A stretch of 46,450 nucleotides of DNA from Bacteroidota bacterium (GCA_022567155.1 JADFHN010000027.1:1-46450), one strand, 5' to 3'; shown: positions 9,556-19,236, counted from the stretch's first letter. Numbers and translations are program-made. The notes: generated from the letters alone by a model not told the origin.

Positions 9556-10359
9556 TTATTCAACTCCCGGAAGTATTACATGATCAAATGTCAAAAAAGT
9601 GTTTTCAGGCAATGTATCAAGGACCATAATATCTGAAAGTTCGCGTTCGCCACGATTGCCCGACAAAAGAATGTCCTTATACTGCTTCCATTCGTTCCAG
9701 GGCAGGATGAAACCGGGTTCGGTTAACGTGTCATTGCTGTAGTATGCCCACTGCCGTACCAGCGAAGTTTCTTGGTCCACCCATACGTTGTATTTGTTTT
9801 CGGGCGTTACGCCTACATTCTCAAATCTCAGTTCCAATACATCTGCCTGCAGTCCGCTTTGTGTGGTATCTTCTCCCAGGTGTTTAAGCGTTACCCCGCT
9901 GTCTTTAAGCTTATAGGGCATCACAAGCCAGTAAGAGTCATTTATCCAGATACGTTTTCCACGTTCCAGGTATTTGGCAAGTGAATCAGGTTGGGTAATT
10001 TCTTTCCCATATTTCATCACACTGCCTTCCATGCTATGAATATTCAGGATGTAAATGGTGCTGTCACTGTATGATTCGATCCGTACATCGCCGGTTTGTT
10101 TGTCCCATATCAACTCCCTCGCCCCGAAAAAGTTCCAGCAAACGTAACGTGTATTGTCCCAGTTCCGGCGACCTCCCATTGCTTCCATAACTTTATCTGC
10201 GATAACTATCGCCTTTGGATCAGAACCTTCAACATTAAACCCTTCGGCTGGAGGATTTTCATTTTCAACTACTGCCCTTTTCTCTTCCTGTCCGGGAGTA
10301 CAACCTGCCAGCAAGAGCATTACTAATGCGGATACTTTTAAAAAGGTGAAAACTTTCAT
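9556..10359 (-). CDS. lipoprotein of unknown function (DUF6503-like)
   Basis: This 267-residue protein has a clear lipoprotein signal (LLLAGC, Cys20). The mature part starts with an acidic linker, then a segment ADKVMEAMGGRRNWDNTRY that recalls the start of LolA/LolB-like folds. It continues with mostly beta-strand sequence (WINDSYWLVMPYKLKDSGV, NKYNVWVD). These features agree with the DUF6503/outer-membrane-lipoprotein-like group in Bacteroidota. It is probably a periplasmic lipid- or ligand-binding lipoprotein, but no function is known. It may share a transcript with the DUF4399 gene. Confidence 0.75.
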   Translation of the reverse strand: MKVFTFLKVSALVMLLLAGCTPGQEEKRAVVENENPPAEGFNVEGSDPKAIVIADKVMEAMGGRRNWDNTRYVCWNFFGARELIWDKQTGDVRIESYSDSTIYILNIHSMEGSVMKYGKEITQPDSLAKYLERGKRIWINDSYWLVMPYKLKDSGVTLKHLGEDTTQSGLQADVLELRFENVGVTPENKYNVWVDQETSLVRQWAYYSNDTLTEPGFILPWNEWKQYKDILLSGNRGERELSDIMVLDTLPENTFLTFDHVILPGVE

Positions 10360-10437
10360 AGGGATAAACTTTGATAACGTAAAAATAGGGAAATTTACCG
10401 AATTGCAATCAGCTTAAATCGAAGCTCATGTAAGCAC

Positions 10438-11253
10438 TTAATCAGGTACTGAAAACGGGGCCCCCGGCTCCCTGGACATTTGTCTGTACACAATCTTATC
10501 CATAAAACCCGGAAACATATTATTCAGAAACACCAGCAATTTACCTTGCAACGTCAGTATAAGCACTTTCTTGCGCTTTACGGTGCCTTTGTAAATGCGC
10601 CGGGCACATTCTTCTGCGGACATCATTTTTTCCTCCTTTCGCGGCGACTCACCCTGCACATGACCATCGGCACCAAGTGCAGTCTTCCGGATGTGTGAGG
10701 AGGTAAACCACGGACATGCAATAAGTACATGCACTCCCTTGTAAAGCATTTCGGTACGCAATACCTCAAGAAATCCCTGGAGTGCAAACTTGGAAGCGGA
10801 GTAGCCCACTCTGGCAGGCAAACCTCTGTATCCGGCAATGCTGGATATGCCCACCACCGAGCCTTTTGTTTTCACAATATGGGGAATACAATACTTTGTG
10901 GTATATACGGCTCCATAAAAGTTGATGTCCATCACCTTTTTAATAACATCTATCTCCACATCTTCAAACAATGCCCGCATGCTGATGCCTGCATTGTTGA
11001 TCAACACATCGATCCGGTTAAATTTATACAGGACTTCTTCAACCATTTTCTTAGCGTCTTCCTCGAGGCTTACATCTGCACGCAGCGCCAAACACGTTAT
11101 TCCGGCTGCTTCCAATGCAGCCCTGGTTTCGTCCAACCCCTCAATTCGCCGTCCTGTAACTACAATATTTGACCCGTGTCTGCCGAATTCGAAAGCCAGC
11201 GCTTTCCCGATTCCGGAGGTCCCACCGGTTATAATGACCACCTTATCTTCCAT
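10438..11253 (-). CDS. SDR family oxidoreductase
   Basis: This classical short-chain dehydrogenase of 271 residues shows the TGGTSGIG cofactor loop near residue 9, an NNAG motif near 87, SSIAG with the active-site Ser, and YSASK with the catalytic Tyr and Lys. The C-terminal tail (FLNNMFPGFMDKIVYRQMS) resembles membrane-associated SDRs of the DHRS7/dehydrogenase-like group that act on lipids. The substrate is unknown. It is divergent from the acyltransferase relic and gene to the right, so a lipid-related role is possible but unproven. Confidence 0.9.
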   Translation of the reverse strand: MEDKVVIITGGTSGIGKALAFEFGRHGSNIVVTGRRIEGLDETRAALEAAGITCLALRADVSLEEDAKKMVEEVLYKFNRIDVLINNAGISMRALFEDVEIDVIKKVMDINFYGAVYTTKYCIPHIVKTKGSVVGISSIAGYRGLPARVGYSASKFALQGFLEVLRTEMLYKGVHVLIACPWFTSSHIRKTALGADGHVQGESPRKEEKMMSAEECARRIYKGTVKRKKVLILTLQGKLLVFLNNMFPGFMDKIVYRQMSREPGAPFSVPD

Positions 11254-11326
11254 TTATTAAACTTATTTGAGGTAAAAGTAATTTATAAAATCAAGCCCGC
11301 GAAATTTGTAATGTGTATATCTCAAA

Positions 11327-11580
11327 ATGTTTCTGATTAAATTACTTGCCAACCTTCCACTTCCTGTACTTTATGTTATCAGTGATATCATGTCATTTCT
11401 GAATGTTTATCTGATTGCTTACAAAAAAGAAGTGATAAAGAAGAATCTTTTCATTTCCTTTCCTGATATGTCAGACAAAGAAAAGGAAAAAGTGATGTAT
11501 GGTTTTACAAAAACCTGAGTGATGTGATGGTATGACCGGTGGAAATATACTAAAGAAGAAGACACGACAGGTTTGCTTGG
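11327..11580 (+). pseudogene. broken copy of LpxL/HtrB-like acyltransferase
   Basis: The first 62 codons (11327-11515) align almost residue for residue with the start of the intact acyltransferase at 11613. Both share an MF.I.LL start, VLY..SDI, EVI.KNL and I.FPDMS. The frame then stops. KNLSDVMV, matching KNFGDVMM of the intact gene, appears in another frame, and a further shift gives KYTKEED. This is a decayed tandem duplicate that has lost its catalytic HxxxxE region. Confidence 0.8.
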
Positions 11581-11607
11581 CATAGATAAGTGATCCGGCT
11601 ATCTTTG
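11577..11607 (+). promoter_or_regulatory. Bacteroidota-type promoter for the acyltransferase gene
   Basis: A TTG at 11577-11579, then 20 bases, then TATCTTTG at 11600-11607, a perfect match to the TAnnTTTG -7 element. The ATG of the acyltransferase follows only five bases later, at 11613. The transcript would therefore start at or very near the start codon. Confidence 0.45.
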
Positions 11608-11612
11608 CATAC

Positions 11613-12557
11613 ATGTTTTTTATCAGATTGCTGTCCCACGCACCTTTTTGGGTCCTCTATTTAGTTTCAGATATACTTTATCTTCTAAACTATCACATCA
11701 TCAGATACCGCAGGGAAGTAATTGAAAAAAACCTTTCTATTGCATTTCCGGATATGTCCGAGGCAGAAAAAATAAAAACGATCAAAGGTTTTTACAAAAA
11801 TTTCGGAGATGTAATGATGGAGTCCGTCAAGGCCATTTCGATAAGCCGGGAGGAGATGATGAAACGGGTAACCTATTCGGGGATTGAGAAACTGGTAGCA
11901 GCCAAAAACCATGGATTTTCGGCCGTATATCTGGCAACACATCATTGCAACTGGGAGTGGATGCTGCTTTCGGGAACGATCCTTTTCCCATACAGGGTGT
12001 ATGGTGTATATAAGCCGTTGCGAAACAAAAAGTTCGATAAACTTTTGCTGAGAACCCGGTCAAAATTTGGCGGAATACTGGTACCGGCAGATAAAATTGT
12101 ACGGAACATTGCGATGAATAAGAATGAAGTGCGTGGCATTGGTCTGGTGGCAGACCAGCGACCTCACATAAGCAATAATAAAGTGTGGCTTAAGACTTGC
12201 GGGCATGACACGGCGTACTATACGGGAACTGAATTTGTGCCAAAACTTGAAAATGCAATCGTGTTTATGTCCAAAATGGTTCGTAAAAAAAGAGGGTATT
12301 ACCATATTGATATCATCAAACTGGCTGAACCTCCCTATAGCATGGATGGGAATTCAACGGAAATTCTTAAAAAATATGTGACGGAACTTGAAAGGATGAT
12401 ACAGGAAAATCCATCAGACTGGCTGTGGTCGCACGACCGCTGGAAGTACAGTAAAGCGGAAGATGAAATCCATAGCCGGGAAAGGAATGAGTTATTAAGT
12501 AAGAGCAATAAAAACGAACCTGCATTTACACATTCCGACACTAAAGGCGTACACTAA
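11613..12557 (+). CDS. lysophospholipid acyltransferase family protein (LpxL/HtrB-like)
   Basis: The 314-residue protein has an N-terminal membrane segment (about 5-28) and the acyltransferase motif HHCNWEW (near 110), whose His and Glu form the catalytic HxxxxD/E pair. LVADQRP, later GTEFVPKLE, and WLWSHDRWK near the C-terminus are the other family blocks. Members add a secondary acyl chain to lipid A precursors or ornithine lipids at the inner membrane. It lies directly behind a broken copy of itself. The exact acceptor cannot be read from sequence. Confidence 0.88.
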   Translation: MFFIRLLSHAPFWVLYLVSDILYLLNYHIIRYRREVIEKNLSIAFPDMSEAEKIKTIKGFYKNFGDVMMESVKAISISREEMMKRVTYSGIEKLVAAKNHGFSAVYLATHHCNWEWMLLSGTILFPYRVYGVYKPLRNKKFDKLLLRTRSKFGGILVPADKIVRNIAMNKNEVRGIGLVADQRPHISNNKVWLKTCGHDTAYYTGTEFVPKLENAIVFMSKMVRKKRGYYHIDIIKLAEPPYSMDGNSTEILKKYVTELERMIQENPSDWLWSHDRWKYSKAEDEIHSRERNELLSKSNKNEPAFTHSDTKGVH

Positions 12558-12614
12558 ATCCCTGGCTTTATGACTAAAGGTAGTGGACTATACCACCAGG
12601 TTGAGGCCGGGAAA

Positions 12615-15548
12615 TTAATCCAGTAATGCTGCAATATCTTCCCGGGTAAGGCTTTTAAACGCCCCTTCTTCGGTGTGTATCAGTTCGCCAACCAACCGTA
12701 GTTTTTGTTTCTGAAGTATAAGTATCTTCTCTTCGACAGTGTTTTTGGTAATAAACTTATATGTAAATACTGTATTTTTTTGACCAATCCGATGCGCACG
12801 GTCAATGGCCTGTGCTTCAGCTGCAGGGTTCCACCAGGGGTCGAGAATAAATACATAATCCGCCTCTGTCAGGTTCAGCCCCAGGCCGCCTGCTTTGAGA
12901 GAAATGAGAAATATTCTGGTGTCTTTATCATGTTGAAATTTCTCCACTTGCTCTTTGCGGTCTTTCGTGCTTCCGTCAAGGTAGGCAAAATCAATGCGCT
13001 GGCTTTCAATATGCTTTCTGAAAATAGAGAGATGTTTTACAAACTGGCTGAATATCAAAATTTTATGACCTTCCGCCATCGTGTTTGTCAGCATATGCAA
13101 CACATCTTCCATCTTTCCGGAATCACCGTTGTACTGCGGATCGATCATTATCGGATGATTGGCGAGCTGCCGGAGTTTCGTTAAACCCTGCAGGATCAGC
13201 AGGTGTGATTTGTTGAGGCCGTGTTTGTCGATATGGCTTAATAGCTCATTGCGATAAACGTTTTTGACCTCCTCGTATTTTTCCTTCTGCATGGATGTCA
13301 TGGTGCAGTAATGGATGTTTTCCACTTTATCCGGAAGGTCGTCCAGTACCTGGGTTTTATTTCTTCTGAGAATAAACGGCTTGATGATGGTAAAAAGTTT
13401 TTTGGTTTTCTGTTCATCAGCATGTTTTTCAATGGGCTTCAGAAATTCCCTGGTAAAAAATGACTGCGCACCTAAAAGCCCGGGGTTTATGAAGGACATC
13501 TGAGACCACAGGTCCATGGTTGAATTTTCAAGCGGTGTACCGGTAAGTATCAGTCTGTGTTTCGATTTTAATTCCCCTACGGCATGGGCAATATTTGATG
13601 CCGGGTTTTTAATGGCTTGTGACTCGTCGAGGATTACATAATTGAAATAATACTGTTTTAGCAAATCAATATCGAGGCGGGTTATACCGTAGCTGGTAAG
13701 AACAAGGTCATAATCCTGGAATCTTGATACATCCTTCTCGCGAAATGTACCAGTGTAGTCCAGTACTTTCAGCCCGGGAGTGAACTTTTCTGCTTCCATC
13801 TCCCAATTATAAATAAGTGATGTAGGCATTATAAGCAGTGAAGCGCTGGTTTCTCCTCTTTCTTTTTCGGCTTGCAGCATGGCCAGCGTCTGGACGGTCT
13901 TGCCCAATCCCATATCATCTGCAAGGCAGCCTCCAAATTTGTATTTGTTCAGAAAACGCAACCAGTTGTAGCCGGCCTTTTGGTAAGGCCTCAGCGTCCC
14001 GTTGAATTCCGATGGAACAGGAATGTCATCAATTTCATCAAAATTCCGCAATTTATTTAGCTTTCTGTTCATTGAGACTTTTGCCAGCTCGCCAGCTTCG
14101 AGGTCTTTTACAAGCGCCAGGTGATGTTTTTTGAGCTTAAGATTTTTCCCTTCATCTTCATCCATAAATGCAAAAAGTTCGGAATACTCCTTAAACCATT
14201 GCTCGGGGATTACGGCAATTTCACCGTTTGGCAACTTAATCTCATACTTATTCTTCAACATGAGTTTATGAAGCTCAATGAACGGGATTTCATAATCGCC
14301 AAACATTACAACTGCTCGTACGTCAAACCAGTCGATTTTTTCGTTTATTGAAATCACAATGGATGATGTTCCCAGAAAATATTTTTTCTTGTTGGCGTTA
14401 GATTGATTTATAACAAATCCGTTTTTTTCGAGGTATTCAAGGTTCCTGTTGAGCCACGAAAATGCCCTGAGTTGATCCATGCTTTTTCTTGTACCGTATA
14501 AATGGAGATCCAGGTCAAGCAGAACATCCTTGTATCCTTTTTCCTTTTGCAAGTTTCTTTTTACTTTATAGAAAATGTATATACCGTTCTCCTTTTCCAT
14601 TTTCACATATGCCGGATGGGCTCCTTCATTGTTAAAACTGAATCGTCCATATCGGAAACTCAACTCAAACAGGATTATTACTTCATTTTGCACATTTTCT
14701 GTTCCATCGCCATTTCCAAACAACGGCAGGCTCTTACCTGAGGATGAATTAAATACTGAAAATGTCAACACCGGAGTTGGCTCATATTCCACAATCCTGA
14801 TCTGAAATCCTTTGGCGTACACTTTGTATTGTTCAACCAACGGCACCACAAATTTTTGATAATAGGTTTCTTCCAGATCTCTGGGTATAACTATAAAATT
14901 TTTATTTAAAAACGGCGTTAATTTTTTCCCATCAAGATTGTCATTAAATCCATATAATTTCCGGTCCACGATCATCCATGCTGGTTCTTTGCATACGAGG
15001 TATGCACCTTTGTACTGAAAATTAACTTTTTTGTTCCCGCATTTTATGGTGGGGAAATAGTGTGTATTTTTATCATTTACCCTAAAATGAAACAATACAG
15101 AGGCTTTTTCATTAACAATTTCAACATTTTTCCATGCAGGCTCTCCGTCATTCCCCATTTCAAAAAGCAATTTGCCGGCAATCAGGTCTAAAATTTCAGA
15201 TCTACGGCGTTCCAGGTAATTGTGAATTTCTTTCTGGACTTCTTTGTTACCTGTGCCTTCATGGTAAATCTTTTGAAAAAAATCATTGGCATTTTGCTTA
15301 ACCTTTGAAAATTGATTGACCACGTTATCCTGTTGCATGGAATCCATAAGCTTTATAAGCTTGTAATCATTCTCATCCAGACCGGCTGAAAAATCAGAAG
15401 CATTTTTTGAGGATATGTTCTGATGCTGAAGTGTTAATTTCCCCTTATCATTGAGTCGCACCACGAAAGATTCAAATAAATAACCCAGATACTCGTGTTG
15501 AAAAAGCGAGTATATTATTTGGAACGGTTTGGCGGCTGATACTTTCAT
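12615..15548 (-). CDS. SNF2-family DEAD/DEAH-box helicase
   Basis: A 977-residue ATP-dependent DNA translocase. The N-terminal 500 residues contain the bacterial SNF2-associated region. The ATPase core follows, with Walker A DDMGLGKT (545-551), Walker B DESQ (641-644) and motif III LTGTPLEN (668-675). The C-terminal lobe includes SLKAGGLGLNLTEAD and the QAIDRAHRIGQ arginine-finger motif. Family members remodel protein-DNA complexes, for example RapA-like recycling of RNA polymerase, but the bacterial role of this subgroup is not settled. It lies 89 bases downstream of the permease gene on the same strand. Confidence 0.93.
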   Translation of the reverse strand: MKVSAAKPFQIIYSLFQHEYLGYLFESFVVRLNDKGKLTLQHQNISSKNASDFSAGLDENDYKLIKLMDSMQQDNVVNQFSKVKQNANDFFQKIYHEGTGNKEVQKEIHNYLERRRSEILDLIAGKLLFEMGNDGEPAWKNVEIVNEKASVLFHFRVNDKNTHYFPTIKCGNKKVNFQYKGAYLVCKEPAWMIVDRKLYGFNDNLDGKKLTPFLNKNFIVIPRDLEETYYQKFVVPLVEQYKVYAKGFQIRIVEYEPTPVLTFSVFNSSSGKSLPLFGNGDGTENVQNEVIILFELSFRYGRFSFNNEGAHPAYVKMEKENGIYIFYKVKRNLQKEKGYKDVLLDLDLHLYGTRKSMDQLRAFSWLNRNLEYLEKNGFVINQSNANKKKYFLGTSSIVISINEKIDWFDVRAVVMFGDYEIPFIELHKLMLKNKYEIKLPNGEIAVIPEQWFKEYSELFAFMDEDEGKNLKLKKHHLALVKDLEAGELAKVSMNRKLNKLRNFDEIDDIPVPSEFNGTLRPYQKAGYNWLRFLNKYKFGGCLADDMGLGKTVQTLAMLQAEKERGETSASLLIMPTSLIYNWEMEAEKFTPGLKVLDYTGTFREKDVSRFQDYDLVLTSYGITRLDIDLLKQYYFNYVILDESQAIKNPASNIAHAVGELKSKHRLILTGTPLENSTMDLWSQMSFINPGLLGAQSFFTREFLKPIEKHADEQKTKKLFTIIKPFILRRNKTQVLDDLPDKVENIHYCTMTSMQKEKYEEVKNVYRNELLSHIDKHGLNKSHLLILQGLTKLRQLANHPIMIDPQYNGDSGKMEDVLHMLTNTMAEGHKILIFSQFVKHLSIFRKHIESQRIDFAYLDGSTKDRKEQVEKFQHDKDTRIFLISLKAGGLGLNLTEADYVFILDPWWNPAAEAQAIDRAHRIGQKNTVFTYKFITKNTVEEKILILQKQKLRLVGELIHTEEGAFKSLTREDIAALLD

Positions 15549-15637
15549 CTAACTAAAAAGCAACTTGCAAAATAATAGATTTGAACCATTTTTTACCCAT
15601 TCAAACAGGATAAATTTGGCGCCTGAAAATAACCGTG

Positions 15638-16873
15638 TTACAGTAGATCTACTGAGTTGTATTTTGTGGCCATGATGGCGGGCCTGATGGATGCAGACAG
15701 GGTAATCGCCACAATACAAATGGCTGTAAATATAAAATCAGCCAGTTGCATTTTTACAGGATAATAACTTATTACCGAAGTTTGCAGGCCCATGGAAATA
15801 AAGCCATACTGCTGCTGCAGGAATACAAGGATAAAGCCGGCTGTAATACCTACTGCAGCTCCTGAAAATGAAATAATAGCGCCTTCCTTTAAAAATATGG
15901 AACGTATAAACTTATCTCTGGCGCCCATTGCATAGAGTATGCCGATATCTTTTTTCTTATCGATAGCAAGCATACTGAGTGCGAAAAAAATGTTGAAGGA
16001 AGACACCGCAAGAATAAAGGTGAATATGAGATACACGAATAGTTTTTCAATTTTGATGGTACGCAGGATTATTGCATGTTGTTCATCGCTGTTAAGCACC
16101 CTGAATGAATCGCCCAATGCTGCTTTAAGATTTGCCTGCACCTCTTTAACACTGTAATCCGGTTTTGTAGTTATCTCCAGTGATGTGCGCTTATTTTCGT
16201 AGTCCAGGAGGTTTTTGGCGAATTCGAGCGGTACAAAAATATACTTTTCATCATATTGTTTTTCAAGGGCAAAAATGCCACCGATCATGATATTATCGCG
16301 GTTGAGCATTTTTTCAGGATTTGTACCTGCCCGTTTTATATCTTTCGGATAAAAGATCTGCAAGGCAAAAAAGTCATTGTTCGGGGCAATATTAAGAATG
16401 TACTGAATTCCCCTCCCTATAATGGCATAATCGATATTGCGGGTATCGAGGTCGTCATAAAACTTTAATTCACCCTGCACGATGGCATGTTTCACTGCCT
16501 CTTTTTTTAAAAAACTGTCGCTGACGCCCTTGATTACAGCTACCATTTCATTGCGGTTATATCGCACATAAGCATTGTCCTCGATAACCTCAGAAACTTC
16601 TTCAACACCTTCCACACTACTTAACCGGTCAAGAAATCCGGGCGTAACCTCAAACGACTTTCCAGCAACCGCTTCAATTTTTATTTCCGGATCGAATGTA
16701 TTGTATAACGATTTTAAAAGATCTTCGAGGCCATTAAACACAGACAATACGATAATCAGTGCCATGGTTCCGACCGCCACAACAAACATGGAAATGATGG
16801 AAATTACATTTATAAAATTTCGTTTCTTTCCCGACCAGAAATATCGTTTTGCTATAAAGGTAGAAAGGTTCAA
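15638..16873 (-). CDS. FtsX-type ABC transporter permease (LolC/LolE-like)
   Basis: The 411-residue inner-membrane protein has one N-terminal helix (about 22-46, NVISIISMFVVAVG), a large periplasmic MacB-like core domain (about 50-270) and three C-terminal helices forming the FtsX domain (about 278-400, with AIDKKKDIGILYAMGA). This is the layout of LolC/LolE, which release lipoproteins from the inner membrane together with LolD. No ATPase gene is next to it. It follows rbfA by 22 bases and is probably cotranscribed. The Lol assignment is by overall similarity. Confidence 0.85.
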   Translation of the reverse strand: MNLSTFIAKRYFWSGKKRNFINVISIISMFVVAVGTMALIIVLSVFNGLEDLLKSLYNTFDPEIKIEAVAGKSFEVTPGFLDRLSSVEGVEEVSEVIEDNAYVRYNRNEMVAVIKGVSDSFLKKEAVKHAIVQGELKFYDDLDTRNIDYAIIGRGIQYILNIAPNNDFFALQIFYPKDIKRAGTNPEKMLNRDNIMIGGIFALEKQYDEKYIFVPLEFAKNLLDYENKRTSLEITTKPDYSVKEVQANLKAALGDSFRVLNSDEQHAIILRTIKIEKLFVYLIFTFILAVSSFNIFFALSMLAIDKKKDIGILYAMGARDKFIRSIFLKEGAIISFSGAAVGITAGFILVFLQQQYGFISMGLQTSVISYYPVKMQLADFIFTAICIVAITLSASIRPAIMATKYNSVDLL

Positions 16874-16895
16874 AAGTTCGATATTAGATGCTGAT

Positions 16896-17294
16896 TCAAC
16901 TTAAATTATCATTATTATCTATTTCACCTTCAACGTCAGCAGGAGGGATATCGAGGTTATCAATGAGCGCATCCAGCCTGGAGGCATTTTCCTGTATTTC
17001 ATCTATATAAAACACCAAATCAGGTATAATCCGCAATTGTTTGCCTACTCTGCGGCCCAGAATACCTCTTATCTCGCTTTTTCTGTGATTGATCTTATCA
17101 ATAAGTTCCTGCTGGTTTTTCACAAGCATCATACTTATGTACACCCGTGCTATTGACAGATCTGGTGTAATTCCAACATCCATGATGGTAACAAAAGCAT
17201 TTTCGAGTATGTTTCGCGGGTCTTTTTGAAAGATGTCTCCAAGCTCTTTCTGGAGTAGCCTGGCAACCTTTTTCTGGCGTTTGCTTTCATTCAT
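16896..17294 (-). CDS. rbfA: ribosome-binding factor A
   Basis: The 132-residue cytoplasmic KH-like protein helps mature the 30S subunit and the 5' end of 16S rRNA. Family features are the start ESKRQKKVARLLQKEL, then VTIMDVGITPDLSIARVYIS, and the block GRRVGKQLRIIPDLVFYID. I chose the ATG at 17294 because RbfA proteins begin just before the RQ.K.A.LLQ motif; an open frame reaches back to 17339. It is the first gene of a transcript with the FtsX-type permease, an arrangement common in Bacteroidota. Confidence 0.93.
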   Translation of the reverse strand: MNESKRQKKVARLLQKELGDIFQKDPRNILENAFVTIMDVGITPDLSIARVYISMMLVKNQQELIDKINHRKSEIRGILGRRVGKQLRIIPDLVFYIDEIQENASRLDALIDNLDIPPADVEGEIDNNDNLS

Positions 17295-17332
17295 AATTAC
17301 AAGTCTTTGAGAGGAAAAAGAAAGGGACAACT

Positions 17333-17362
17333 TTTGCAAATATTACAATTATTTTAGTTTTT
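17333..17362 (+). promoter_or_regulatory. candidate promoter for the polytopic membrane protein gene
   Basis: TTTG at 17333-17336, an 18-base spacer, and TAGTTTTT at 17355-17362 match the Bacteroidota TTTG/TAnnTTTG promoter except for the last base of the -7 element. The ATG at 17408 lies about 45 bases downstream. Confidence 0.3.
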
Positions 17363-17407
17363 TCTCAAGATTAAAGTATTTTCCGTTTTCAAATTTCAAA
17401 TCACAGC

Positions 17408-18814
17408 ATGCTGAATTTTTTCAGGCCTAACGATCCGTACAGACTCATCGGAGTATTTATACTTCTGATAATTTGCAGAATGCCCTTTTGGTTCGGCGAA
17501 GGCGACATCCTGATGCCGGAACTCAGGTGGATGCTGACCGGCGAGAGAATGTCGGATGGCTTCATGATGTATTATGAAATATGGGATTACATTTCTCCTT
17601 TATCAGCCGGAACCTACTGGCTTCTTGACTGGATGTTTGGCAGATCTCAGTGGGCATATCTGATACCTGCACTGTTTATTTCATTCTTTCAGGCGGCACT
17701 TTTTAATTCCATCACGTTAAGAGGCAGGATTTTTAATGAAAATAACTACATTCCCGCCATTGTTTATGCGTTGTTATCATCGGCATTCTTTGATTTTTTT
17801 ACACTTTCCCCAATGTTGCTGGGACTTACATTTGTGCTTCTTGCCCTCGATAATGTGATTAGCCAGATAGAATTCCGGGCCAGAAAAGATGAAAAATTGT
17901 TGAGCACCGGATTATATCTTGGAATTGCTGCATTATTTCATTTCCCATTAGCAGCAATGGGACCATTTTTTATTATCGTCCTGATGTTATTTTCATCAAC
18001 GGTACCTCGAAGATACCTGCTGATCCTGTATGGTTGGATACTCCCTTTTGCACTCATTGTTATTTATTATTATTTTGCAAATACTCTTGAATTTTTCCTG
18101 GCAAATCACCTGGTCCCCTGGTTTACACTTGCCAGCAGAAATAGAGTTTCCTATAATTTTATGCTTGTGTTTGCAGCACCTGTAGCATTTTATATGCTTC
18201 TGGCAATTCTGAGAATTGCACGTAGAGCCAGACTGACCAACTACCAGTCACGCGTATTGCAAATGATGCTTACATTGTTGGTTTTGAGCAGCCTCATTTT
18301 ATTACTTGAAATAGATCGTTATCCATTTGTTCTTCTTGTATTTGTACCTATGCTTTCCTATTTCTTGAGTTTCTTTTTTATCCTGGGCAAAAAAGGACCC
18401 CGCACTGAAATTTTATTTATTATTCTTCTTACGGCTATAATCGGGATTAATTGGAAATCGACCTGGACCAGCAATCCTTCCAGCCTCTTCGATTTCCAAT
18501 CATATTACGTAATTCCCCATAACAATGAGGGTATGGTCAAAGGTAAAAAGGTGGCCTTTTTAGGTGACAATATCAGTATTTACAGGCATTCGTATCCGGC
18601 CACACCCTTTATTAACTGGAGAATATCACAATATGCGTGGGAAAATATGAATCAATATGCGTATCTGACTCTGATAATGAAGTCGGTCTTACGCGAAAAG
18701 CCCGGGTATGTGTTCGATTCAAAAAAATATTTCGACAAATTGACAGATAAGGTTCCGGTAATACGTCAGCAATATCGAAAAGAAGGGAACATATATATAC
18801 GGATCAACAACTGA
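17408..18814 (+). CDS. polytopic membrane protein, DUF6427-like
   Basis: This 468-residue integral membrane protein has about 10-12 predicted helices. It starts with MLNFFRPNDPYRLIGVF and has a WDYISPLSAGTYWLLDW motif in the second segment. A soluble C-terminal tail of about 110 residues follows (GKKVAFLGDNISIY). The start and the WDYISPLS region recall DUF6427 proteins of Bacteroidota, whose function is unknown; a glycosyltransferase-like role has not been shown. Its last 11 bases overlap the convergent rpiB gene. Confidence 0.75.
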   Translation: MLNFFRPNDPYRLIGVFILLIICRMPFWFGEGDILMPELRWMLTGERMSDGFMMYYEIWDYISPLSAGTYWLLDWMFGRSQWAYLIPALFISFFQAALFNSITLRGRIFNENNYIPAIVYALLSSAFFDFFTLSPMLLGLTFVLLALDNVISQIEFRARKDEKLLSTGLYLGIAALFHFPLAAMGPFFIIVLMLFSSTVPRRYLLILYGWILPFALIVIYYYFANTLEFFLANHLVPWFTLASRNRVSYNFMLVFAAPVAFYMLLAILRIARRARLTNYQSRVLQMMLTLLVLSSLILLLEIDRYPFVLLVFVPMLSYFLSFFFILGKKGPRTEILFIILLTAIIGINWKSTWTSNPSSLFDFQSYYVIPHNNEGMVKGKKVAFLGDNISIYRHSYPATPFINWRISQYAWENMNQYAYLTLIMKSVLREKPGYVFDSKKYFDKLTDKVPVIRQQYRKEGNIYIRINN

Positions 18815-19232
18815 TCTTATTCACTCTTCTTTCGTGTCTCCCGCCTTCAAATTTTGATGATAAAAACATTTCAGCGATTTCCAAAGCAGATTCGTGGCTG
18901 ATAAACCGTGCCGGCATGCAAAGGATGTTGGCATTGTTGTGTTGCCGTGCCAATGCCGCCAGCTCGGAGGTCCAGCACAATGCGGCTCTGATACCGGAGT
19001 GTTTATTTGCCGTCATGGCCACCCCATTGCCGCTACCGCAAATCAGGAGTCCGAAATCGTATAAGCCGACTTCTACCGCTTCCGCCACCGGGTGCACATA
19101 GTCAGGATAATCTACAGATTCATCAGTATATGTACCAAAATCTTTTACATCATGTCCCTGTCCACGAAGACTTTCTAGCAGATCAGATTTAAATTCGAAA
19201 CCTACATGATCACCTCCAAGTGCAATTTTCAT
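18804..19232 (-). CDS. rpiB: ribose 5-phosphate isomerase B
   Basis: The 142-residue cytoplasmic enzyme interconverts ribose 5-phosphate and ribulose 5-phosphate in the non-oxidative pentose phosphate pathway. RpiB/LacAB motifs are clear: IALGGDHVGFEFK at the start, DFGTYTDESVDYPDY, and LLICGSGNGVAMTANK with the active-site Cys. RHNN-type HNNANILCMPAR lies further on. It starts four bases after the tatC stop and is the last gene of the glyA-tatC-rpiB operon. Its 3' end overlaps the convergent membrane-protein gene. Confidence 0.95.
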   Translation of the reverse strand: MKIALGGDHVGFEFKSDLLESLRGQGHDVKDFGTYTDESVDYPDYVHPVAEAVEVGLYDFGLLICGSGNGVAMTANKHSGIRAALCWTSELAALARQHNNANILCMPARFISHESALEIAEMFLSSKFEGGRHERRVNKISC

Positions 19233-19236
19233 AAAG

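Noticed and set aside
10729-11172. 147-codon open frame on the plus strand
   Set aside because: It lies antisense inside the SDR gene at 10438-11253, whose motifs are unambiguous.
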